A stretch of DNA of 15,246 bases. Source: CAZCEC01 sp964497615. Lineage in GTDB: Bacteria > Chloroflexota > Anaerolineae > Anaerolineales > UBA6663. Shown piece after piece: positions 5,488 through 11,162 of this stretch (within the stretch, counting starts at the first letter, position 1; each line of letters opens with the position of its first letter). The notes beneath the pieces were generated by a model that saw only the letters and a list, made by a program, of their open reading frames with translations, had not been told where the DNA came from and did no database searches. Location: positions 1 through 15,246 of the forward strand of contig CAZCEC010000112.1 of NCBI GenBank assembly GCA_964497615.1, given 5' to 3'. Made by a program: the position numbers and the translations under genes.

Positions 5488-6768
5488 TCAGGCTTCGCGG
5501 GGCAGGCTGGCGTGCTGGCGGCGGATGCTAAGGAAGCGGATGGCGAGGGCGAGGGGGATGAGAGAGACGAGCAGGCTGATCCAGGCGAGGTTGGTGTAGC
5601 CGATCCAGGCGAAGAGGGCGCCGCTCTGGAGGCTGCCAAAGCCAGAGACGAGGTTGACGACGACGTCGTTGCTGCCCTGCATGCGGGCGCGCTCGCTGAG
5701 GGTGAGGGTGTCGGTGAGCAGGGCGGCGCCCGCGACGGCGCAGAAGTTCCAGCCGAGGCCGAGGAGGAAGAGGGCGACGGCCAGGATGGCGACGTTCTGG
5801 GAGAGGGGGGCGAGGAGGCAGGCGGCGATGAGCAGGCCGGCGCCGATGGCGATGGTGCGCGGGCGGCCGAAGTTGTCGGCCAGGCGGCCGGAGATGAGGG
5901 ACAGGCCAAACATGCCCAGGGTGTGGCCCATGATGACGATGGACACGTCGCCGAGGGGGTGGCCGTGGTCGGTCATGTGCAGGGAGGTGATGGACATGAG
6001 CATGACCATGACGAGCTGGCCGACGACCATGGCGGCGATGGCGAGGCGGGCGGCGGGCAGCGCCAGGATGTCGCGGACCGGGCGCGCAGGCTCGGCGGCC
6101 GCCTTTTGGCCGGTGGCGGCCTCCAATGCAGCGGCGGAGTCGGCGGCGAACTGACGGGCGAGGAGACTGGGATCGGGGCGCAGGAAGAGGCTGATGAGGA
6201 CGACGCCGACGGCGAACAGGGCCGCGCCGGCGAAGGAGGGGCCGGAAAGCTCGGCCAGGCCAAGGCGCAGGGCAAGCTGGCCGGTGGGACCGACGAGGGC
6301 GGGACCAAGGATGGCGCCGGCCGTGCCGCCGAGGACGACGAGACTGATGGCGCGGGCGCGCTCGGCCAGTGGGTGCATCTCGGCGGCGGCATAGCGGCCG
6401 AGGTCGGTGAAGCCGCGGGTGGCGCCCATGAGGAGGTAGCCGAAGAGGAAGAGGGCGAAGCTGCCCTGGTTGATGGCGAGGCCGTTGATCAGGGCACCGG
6501 TGACGCCGAGGGACAGGCCGGCAGTAAGGCCAAGACGGCGGCCAATGCGCTCCATGAGGCGGGAGGCAGGGTAGGAAGCGAGGGCGGCGCCCAGAAGATA
6601 GACGGCGCTGGGCAAGCCGGCCAGCTCGGGACGGCCGCTGAGGCGAGCGCCCGCAATGGCGCCCACGGTGGCGGAGGCGATGAAGGCGGCCGAGGTCAGG
6701 CTCTGGCCGAGCAGAAGCAAATAGGTCAGCCGCCGATAGACGGGCAGGCCCGGGCGCGGCCCGCTCAT
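5488..6768 (-). CDS. MFS transporter
   Basis: A 426-residue major facilitator superfamily permease with about 12 hydrophobic segments. The loop 2-3 signature is present as SRLMERIGRRLGLT, with an equivalent loop 8-9 motif SGRLADNFGRPRTIA. There is a cytoplasmic central loop of roughly 40 residues (SLLARQFAADSAAALEAATG...) between helices 6 and 7. The start ATG overlaps the stop of the response-regulator gene (ATGA), so translation is coupled. The substrate is not predictable from sequence. Given the neighbouring deoxyribose-phosphate BMC, a sugar or nucleoside is conceivable, but the closest visual resemblance is to multidrug/'bypass'-type MFS proteins. Confidence 0.92.
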   Translation of the reverse strand: MSGPRPGLPVYRRLTYLLLLGQSLTSAAFIASATVGAIAGARLSGRPELAGLPSAVYLLGAALASYPASRLMERIGRRLGLTAGLSLGVTGALINGLAINQGSFALFLFGYLLMGATRGFTDLGRYAAAEMHPLAERARAISLVVLGGTAGAILGPALVGPTGQLALRLGLAELSGPSFAGAALFAVGVVLISLFLRPDPSLLARQFAADSAAALEAATGQKAAAEPARPVRDILALPAARLAIAAMVVGQLVMVMLMSITSLHMTDHGHPLGDVSIVIMGHTLGMFGLSLISGRLADNFGRPRTIAIGAGLLIAACLLAPLSQNVAILAVALFLLGLGWNFCAVAGAALLTDTLTLSERARMQGSNDVVVNLVSGFGSLQSGALFAWIGYTNLAWISLLVSLIPLALAIRFLSIRRQHASLPREA

Positions 6769-7451
6769 TTGAGGGACGGCGGCTTGGTCTGCTTTTCGAG
6801 GCGTTCGCAGATCAGACGCAGGGTGGGCCAGTCGCGCTGGGCGAGGAAGATTTCGGCCAGACGGGTGAGGGTGTTGGTATCGAGGCTGGGGAGCTTGACA
6901 AGGTGGGCGTAGACGCGGGCGGCCTCGCCGTCGGCGCGGCCAGACTTGAGGTAGCCGACGGCGGTCTGGATCAACTCCTGCTGGCGCAGGCGCTCGGCTT
7001 CGGGCAGGTGGGCGAGGTTGGGCAGTTGGCCGGTCTTGGGCAGGCCGGCCTTGGCGAGCTCATCGGTGGAGGGCTTGAGCTCGGAGGTGCGGGCGGCCAC
7101 GCGCCGGACGGCGTTGAGGAACTCGTCGGTGTTGAAGGGCTTGATGAGGTATTCGCGCGCGCCGGCCGACATGGCCTGGCGGAGGATTTCGCGCTCGCCG
7201 TCGTAGGACATGGCCATGCAGACGGTGCGGGGGCTGACGCTGGAGAGGGCGCGGATGGCAGTGAGGCCGTCCACCTTGGGCATGTGCACGTCGATGACGG
7301 CCACGTCGGGGCGGAACTGGCGGGCCATTTCGACGGCTTCCTGCCCATCGCGGGCGAGCGAGACGACGCTGATGTCGTTTTCGAGCGACACCATCATCTC
7401 GGTGCTGCGCCGGAACTCGGCGTTGTCGTCGGCGATGAGCAGGCGGATCAT
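6765..7451 (-). CDS. Response regulator, receiver domain with non-DNA-binding C-terminus
   Basis: A 228-residue protein. Residues 1-120 form a complete receiver domain: acidic pair D8/D9, phospho-acceptor D54 (VAVIDVHMP), switch Ser82 and K104 in LIKPF. The C-terminal ~100 residues contain no HTH. They look like alpha-helical tetratricopeptide-type repeats (ELIQTAVGYLKSGRADGEAA, then LTRLAEIFLAQRDWPTLRL), which suggests output by protein-protein interaction. No partner histidine kinase is in the window. It overlaps the downstream MFS gene by four bases and follows BMC-H after a 94-bp gap containing a long inverted repeat. It could regulate transport or the BMC post-translationally; that is inference. 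Confidence 0.92.
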   Translation of the reverse strand: MIRLLIADDNAEFRRSTEMMVSLENDISVVSLARDGQEAVEMARQFRPDVAVIDVHMPKVDGLTAIRALSSVSPRTVCMAMSYDGEREILRQAMSAGAREYLIKPFNTDEFLNAVRRVAARTSELKPSTDELAKAGLPKTGQLPNLAHLPEAERLRQQELIQTAVGYLKSGRADGEAARVYAHLVKLPSLDTNTLTRLAEIFLAQRDWPTLRLICERLEKQTKPPSLK

Positions 7452-7453
7452 GG

Positions 7454-7529
7454 GAAGGATGAATTATGAAGGTCACGACCCCCTTGGGGTCCTGACCCCA
7501 GGGGGATGAAGCAGCGGACTTCATCCTTC
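7454..7529. repeat. Long imperfect inverted repeat between BMC-H and RR genes
   Basis: GAAGGATGAA (7454-7463) pairs with TTCATCCTTC (7520-7529). Inside, CCCCCTTGGGGTC and GACCCCAGGGGG form a further near-perfect dyad. The element fills almost the whole gap (7452-7545) between the BMC-H stop and the response-regulator start. It could be a terminator or an mRNA-stabilising structure that lets BMC-H be expressed above the downstream genes. Similar GACCCCAA/GGGGTC cores appear at 4855-4868. Confidence 0.6.
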
Positions 7530-7545
7530 ACAACTCAGCCTTGGA

Positions 7546-7866
7546 TTACTGGCCGCTCTTGCCGCCGAAGCCGCCCTTGGTGTTCTGGGGCAGGATCATT
7601 TCGACGTCGGAGTGGGGGCGCGGGATGACGTGCACCGACACCAACTCGCCGACGCGCTTGGCGGCGGCGGCGCCGGCATCGGTGGCGGCCTTGACGGCGC
7701 CCACGTCGCCGCGGACCATGACGGTGACGAAGCCGCCGCCGACGTACTCGCTGCCGATGAGGGTGACGTTGGCGGCCTTGACCATGGCATCGGCGGCTTC
7801 AATGGCGCCGATAAGGCCCTTGGTCTCGACCATTCCCAGCGCGATCATGGCGGCATCTACGGGCAT
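7546..7866 (-). CDS. BMC-H hexameric shell protein, PduA/CcmK-like
   Basis: A 106-residue canonical single BMC-domain (Pfam BMC) protein forming the hexagonal facet tiles. ALGMVETKGLIGAIEAADAM (9-28), the edge Lys K30 (PduA K26 equivalent), pore loop VGGGF (42-46), VTVMVRGDVGAVKAATDAG (47-65) and HVIPRPHSDVE (79-89) are all present. In PduA the pore reads GSG with Ser at the constriction; here it is GGG, so the pore should be slightly wider and less polar. The 14-residue tail after the domain is Gly-rich. The start is certain: AAGGAGG stands 6 bases upstream of the ATG, the strongest ribosome-binding site in the window, as expected for an abundant shell protein. It is 76 bp downstream of the aldehyde dehydrogenase and is the only BMC-H gene in the window. 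Confidence 0.97.
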   Translation of the reverse strand: MPVDAAMIALGMVETKGLIGAIEAADAMVKAANVTLIGSEYVGGGFVTVMVRGDVGAVKAATDAGAAAAKRVGELVSVHVIPRPHSDVEMILPQNTKGGFGGKSGQ

Positions 7867-7892
7867 GGAAGTCCTCCTTCGTTAGTGGGGCA

Positions 7893-7940
7893 ATTGGTCA
7901 ATCGGTCAACTGGCAAACCAGTCAAGTGGGTCATTGGTCA
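7893..7940. repeat. Tandem 8-bp degenerate repeats
   Basis: Six consecutive 8-base units, such as ATTGGTCA, ATCGGTCA, ACTGGCAA, ACCAGTCA, AGTGGGTC and ATTGGTCA, fill the space between the aldehyde dehydrogenase stop and the BMC-H ribosome-binding site. First and last copies are identical. On the minus strand the unit reads TGACCAAT. Tandem TTGACCA-type tracts may be replication-slippage repeats or multiple binding sites controlling BMC-H; neither can be decided here. Confidence 0.65.
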
Positions 7941-7942
7941 GT

Positions 7943-9442
7943 TCACCGCTTTAGCTCGGCCAAGACTTGCTGGACGATGGTATCGATGCGGGCCTGCTCC
8001 GCACCGATCGTCGGGCTGGCGGCACCCTGGCCGCGGGCGTGCTGCGCCGGGTCGTCGGTGGAGCCAGGGCGCAGGGCGGCATCGGGCGGCGGGTGCAGGG
8101 CATAGGCCAGCCGCTTCGTATTATACATGTGATGCACCGTGATATTGTCGCCGGTGATGGCCCCGCCGACGCCGCCGGAGCCGAGGGTCATGGAGGGCAT
8201 GACGCCGGTGGTGAGGCCGGTGGTGCCCAGGGTGCCGAGGGTGTTGACGACGATGCGGAAGACGGGCTTCTCCAGGCCGAAGCGGAGGATGACATTGTCG
8301 TCCTGGGCGTGGATGACGAGGGAGTGGCCGCGCCCGCCGAAGTTGATGAGGTCGATGCAGCGCTCGCAGCCAGCCTCCCAGCCGTCGGCTTCGTACCAGC
8401 CGAGGACAGTGGTGAGCTTTTCACCGGAGAGGGGCTCGTCGCGGCCGACGCCGTTGAGGCGGGCGACGAGGATGCGGGCAGAGGCGGGCACGCTGATCCC
8501 GCACATCTGGGCGAGCTGCTGGGGGCTTTTGCCGACGGCCTTGGGGTTGATGAGGTGACCGGCGCTGAAGAGCAGGCGGCCCAGGGCGGCCTTCTGTTCG
8601 TCGTTGACGAAGTACGCGCCCTCGGCCTGCATGAGCTCGGCAAGCTGGGCGGCGATGGGGCGGTCGGCGACGACGGCCTGCTCGGTGGCGCAGATGACGG
8701 AATGGTCGAAGGCCTTGGAGGCGACGATGTAGCGGGCGGCCTGGCGCAGGTCGGCGGAACGGTCCACATAGACGGGGACGTTGCCGGGGCCGACGCCATA
8801 GGCCGGCTTGCCGACGGAGTGGGCGGCGCGGACCATGTCGGAGCCGCCGGTGGCGAGGATGAGGGCCACGTAGCGGTGGCGCATCAGCTCCTGGGTGCCG
8901 GGCAGGCTGACGCGGGTCAGGCAATTGACGAGGCCGGGGGGCATGCCGGCCTGGACGCCGGCCTCGGACATGACGCGGGCGGTCTCGGCGCAGCACTGGG
9001 CGGCGGCGGGGTGGGGGGCGACGACGATGGCGTTGCGGGCCTTGACGGCGATGAGGGTCTTGAACATCACCGTGGAGGTGGGGTTGGTGGAGGGGGTGAG
9101 GGCGGCGACGACGCCCATGGGCCAGGCGATGTCATAGAGGCGGCGGGCGGGGTCGTGGCGGATGACGCCGACGGTGGGGAGGTCCTTGATGGAATCCCAT
9201 AGGACTTTGGAAGAGAGGACGTTCTTGAGGGTTTTGTGCTCGGGGACGCCGTAGCCGGTCTCTTCGCTGGCCAGGCGGCCGAGGCGCTCGGCGGCGGCGT
9301 GGGCGGCCTCGGCCATGGCGGCGCAGACGCGGTCCACCTCGGCCTGGGAGGCGTGAGCGAAGAGGCGCTGGGCGTCGCGGGCGGTGACGGCCAGGGTGCG
9401 GGCCTGCTGGATGGATTGGAGGTCGTTGTCGAAGTCAGGCAT
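7943..9442 (-). CDS. CoA-acylating aldehyde dehydrogenase (PduP/EutE-type), BMC cargo
   Basis: A 499-residue protein of the PduP/EutE family: aldehyde + NAD+ + CoA to acyl-CoA + NADH. In this locus the expected substrate is acetaldehyde released by DeoC. The nucleotide-binding region is at about 105-215 (WPMGVVAALTPSTNPTSTVM, ATGGSDMVRAA, KPAYGVGPGNVPVYV). The catalytic Cys is C251 in FDHSVICATEQAVV. The NFGGRGHSLVIHAQ stretch (367-380) and the GVGGAITGDNI region (424-434) complete the domain. After a low-complexity linker (450-480), IDTIVQQVLAELKR (486-499) forms an amphipathic helix typical of encapsulation peptides. Here it is at the C-terminus, whereas PduP carries it N-terminally. The ATG is at 9440-9442, directly downstream of the homopolymer tract; with one more base in that tract the upstream vertex-protein frame would run into this gene. 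Confidence 0.96.
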   Translation of the reverse strand: MPDFDNDLQSIQQARTLAVTARDAQRLFAHASQAEVDRVCAAMAEAAHAAAERLGRLASEETGYGVPEHKTLKNVLSSKVLWDSIKDLPTVGVIRHDPARRLYDIAWPMGVVAALTPSTNPTSTVMFKTLIAVKARNAIVVAPHPAAAQCCAETARVMSEAGVQAGMPPGLVNCLTRVSLPGTQELMRHRYVALILATGGSDMVRAAHSVGKPAYGVGPGNVPVYVDRSADLRQAARYIVASKAFDHSVICATEQAVVADRPIAAQLAELMQAEGAYFVNDEQKAALGRLLFSAGHLINPKAVGKSPQQLAQMCGISVPASARILVARLNGVGRDEPLSGEKLTTVLGWYEADGWEAGCERCIDLINFGGRGHSLVIHAQDDNVILRFGLEKPVFRIVVNTLGTLGTTGLTTGVMPSMTLGSGGVGGAITGDNITVHHMYNTKRLAYALHPPPDAALRPGSTDDPAQHARGQGAASPTIGAEQARIDTIVQQVLAELKR

Positions 9443-9455
9443 TGGCAGCTCGCCC

Positions 9456-9786
9456 TCACCCCCCGCCCCCCCCCCGCCGGGGGGGGGGGGGGGGGGTATG
9501 GGTTTGGGAAGGGTTTCTTGCCATTGACATCCAGGGTATCAATGATGGCCATGATGACGGCGTCGACGGGCGTGTCCTTGGTGATGTTGGTCTGGCGGGC
9601 GGAGGAGCCGGCGGCGATGAGGACGAGGTCGCCGGTGCCGGCATCCACGGTGTCCACGGCGACGTAGGGTTTGCCGAGGGGTTGGCCGGTCTCATCGGCC
9701 TCGCGGACGATGAGGAGCTTGCGGCCGACGAGCTTTTCGTCCTTGATGGTGGCGACCGTGGAGCCGACGACGCGGGCGATCTGCAT
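9456..9786 (-). CDS. BMC-P pentameric vertex protein (EutN/CcmL), frame lost at homopolymer
   Basis: Residues 1-90 are a complete EutN/CcmL domain forming the pentamer that caps shell vertices: MQIARVVGSTVATIKDEKLV, GRKLLIVRE, VAVDTVDAGTGDLVLIAAGS (43-62) and PVDAVIMAIIDTLDVNGKK (73-91). The normal family length is 85-100 residues. Here no stop follows. After KKPFPNPY the frame enters a C17 tract and, as sequenced, continues 239 residues to base 9067, out of frame through the start of the aldehyde dehydrogenase. Loss of one C (or gain of two) would give a stop at 9456 and a 109-residue protein ending in RRGGGGG; I give that extent. Gain of one C would fuse it in frame to the dehydrogenase. 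The start ATG is 2 bp after the zinc-finger gene stop. Confidence 0.85.
9459..9496. repeat. C6-G-C10-G-CC-G18 homopolymer hairpin
   Basis: On the plus strand six C, one G, ten C, GCC and eighteen G run together and can fold into an almost pure C:G hairpin. It sits precisely at the junction of the vertex-protein and aldehyde dehydrogenase genes. Tracts of this length mutate by slippage and are hard to sequence, so the exact length should be treated as uncertain. Length modulo 3 decides the fate of the vertex-protein reading frame. Confidence 0.85.
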
Positions 9787-9788
9787 GG

Positions 9789-10115
9789 TTAGACGTGGCC
9801 GCCAGTGAGGCGCGGGGGCAGGCGGTGGCCGGGGGCGCGGCGCGGGACGGGGCGGCCAGCGGTCTCGCGGCGCAGGTCGTGTTCGGCGCCCAGGACGCTC
9901 TGCACCTGCTCCAGGGCGACGGCATCGTATTCACGCTCGCCGCAGACATCGCACACCCAGCCGGGGAAATTGGGAATGGTGATGAATTGATCGCCGTGCC
10001 AGCGGGCGAAGACGACCCGGCGCGGGCGCAGGGTGCCGGTCTGGCAGTGGGGGCAGACGTAGGCGGCGGGCGGTGGAGGCGCGGCGGGCTCGGGATCAGG
10101 GTTTGGCGTTGGCAT
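9789..10115 (-). CDS. YgiT-type zinc-finger protein in the BMC operon
   Basis: A 108-residue protein. After a Pro/Ala-rich N-terminus (1-18), two CxxC knuckles, CPHC (21-24) and CDVC (55-58), bracket an FITIPNFPGWVC segment. EREYDAVALEQVQSVLG (60-76) follows. This is the YgiT/MqsA-N zinc-ribbon signature, in which four Cys bind one zinc. The helix-turn-helix part of MqsA is absent; instead there is an Arg/Pro-rich tail (82-108). The ATG at 10113-10115 is chosen because residues further upstream in the frame are out-of-frame deoC sequence. It lies 2 bp before the vertex-protein start, so it is clearly part of the BMC operon. YgiT domains are usually linked to toxin-antitoxin modules, but no toxin is present. 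A BMC-related binding role is inference. Confidence 0.87.
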   Translation of the reverse strand: MPTPNPDPEPAAPPPPAAYVCPHCQTGTLRPRRVVFARWHGDQFITIPNFPGWVCDVCGEREYDAVALEQVQSVLGAEHDLRRETAGRPVPRRAPGHRLPPRLTGGHV

Positions 10116-10142
10116 TAGTGACGACCTCGGCGCACGGGGCCG

Positions 10143-10165
10143 GAGACGCCCCATCGGGGCGTCTC
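10143..10165. repeat. Palindromic repeat GAGACGCCCC-ATC-GGGGCGTCTC
   Basis: A perfect 10-bp stem with a 3-base loop, followed by TAC. Read on the minus strand it begins GTAGAGACGCCCC, the same GTAG-initiated design as the repeats at 31-66 and 11670-11804. It lies in the 82-bp gap between deoC and the zinc-finger gene and would form a strong hairpin in the operon mRNA, able to attenuate or to protect the upstream deoC transcript. Confidence 0.75.
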
Positions 10166-10197
10166 TACAGCCAGGGGATGCGGGTGGGCAGATGACA

Positions 10198-11151
10198 TCA
10201 GTAGCCGCCTCCGCGGGCGGGGGGCGGGGCCGCATTGGCCCCGGGGGCAGGGGAGGCGGCTGGAGCGCCGGGCGCTGTTTGGACGATCTTGACGCCGGCG
10301 CTGGCGCCGATGCGGGTGGCGCCGGCAGCGACCAGGGCATCAGCGTCGTCGCGGGTACGAACGCCGCCCGCGGCCTTGACGCCCATCTGCGGGCCGACGG
10401 TGCGGCGCATGAGGGCGACGTCGCCCACGGTGGCGCCGCCGGAGGCGAAGCCGGTGGAGGTTTTGACGTAGTCGGCGGCGCTCTCCTTGGCGAGCAGGCA
10501 GGCGGCGATCTTCTCCTCATCGGTGAGGAGGGCGGCTTCGATGATGACCTTGACGAGGGCGGAGGGGGTGTGGGCGTGGCAGACGCGCACGACGGCGCGG
10601 ATGTCGCGGGCCACCAGTTCGTAATCCTTGCTCTTGAGGGCGCCGATGTTGATGACCATGTCAATTTCGGTGGCGCCCTGGTCGAGGGCAAGCTGGGCCT
10701 CATAGGCTTTGACGTCGGGCGGTGTGGCGCCGAGGGGGAAGCCGACGACGGTGCAGACGCCCACGGACGAGCCGCGCAGGAGCTGGGCGGCGAGGGCGAC
10801 GTGGGTGGGATTGACGCAGACGGTGGCGAAGCCGTGCTTGCGGGCTTCGTAGCAGAGTTGGGCGATCTGGTCGTGCGTGGCGTCGGGCTTGAGCAGGGTG
10901 TGGTCAATCATCCGGGCCAGGTCGGGGTGGTCGGGGATGGCGCCCAGGCCGGCGGCGAGGCGGTCCGCGCCGGCCTGCACGACAAGTTCGACCTTGTCGC
11001 CGCAGTGGCGGACGCAGAAGCCGGAGCCGCACTCTTCGGTGCAGGTGTCGGAGGAGCCAGCGGCGCGGCGCTCATCCTCGGCCAGGGCCAGGAGGACCTG
11101 CCGGGTGATAAGCTCCACGAGGCGTTCGACGGTTTGAGGATCGGCGGGCAT
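10198..11151 (-). CDS. deoC: Deoxyribose-phosphate aldolase with N-terminal encapsulation peptide
   Basis: A 317-residue DERA (2-deoxy-D-ribose 5-phosphate to acetaldehyde + glyceraldehyde 3-phosphate), against about 220-260 for ordinary DeoC. The TIM-barrel active site is intact: D164 (EIDMVINIG), Schiff-base K230 (YVKTSTGFASGGAT), K259 (GVKAAGGVRT) and phosphate-binding GASAG (282-286). Residues 5-24 (PQTVERLVELITRQVLLALA) form an amphipathic helix like known BMC encapsulation peptides. A linker follows with C37, C41, C46 and C50 (CX3C-X4-CX3C), which could bind a metal or Fe-S cluster or form disulphides; it is not part of ordinary DERA. The C-terminal 25 residues are Pro/Ala/Gly-rich. ATG with GGGA 6 bases upstream, 11 bp after rpiB. 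DeoC in a BMC locus is the hallmark of SPU-type compartments. Confidence 0.97.
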   Translation of the reverse strand: MPADPQTVERLVELITRQVLLALAEDERRAAGSSDTCTEECGSGFCVRHCGDKVELVVQAGADRLAAGLGAIPDHPDLARMIDHTLLKPDATHDQIAQLCYEARKHGFATVCVNPTHVALAAQLLRGSSVGVCTVVGFPLGATPPDVKAYEAQLALDQGATEIDMVINIGALKSKDYELVARDIRAVVRVCHAHTPSALVKVIIEAALLTDEEKIAACLLAKESAADYVKTSTGFASGGATVGDVALMRRTVGPQMGVKAAGGVRTRDDADALVAAGATRIGASAGVKIVQTAPGAPAASPAPGANAAPPPARGGGY

Positions 11152-11162
11152 GTAGTTCCCTA

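Noticed and set aside
9067..9455. Extension of the vertex protein to 239 residues
   Set aside because: The part beyond the homopolymer is out-of-frame aldehyde dehydrogenase sequence, low complexity and unlike any EutN/CcmL protein; kept only as a frame-shift observation.
9789..10115. MqsA antitoxin
   Set aside because: Only the zinc-ribbon part is present; there is no HTH domain and no MqsR-like toxin nearby.
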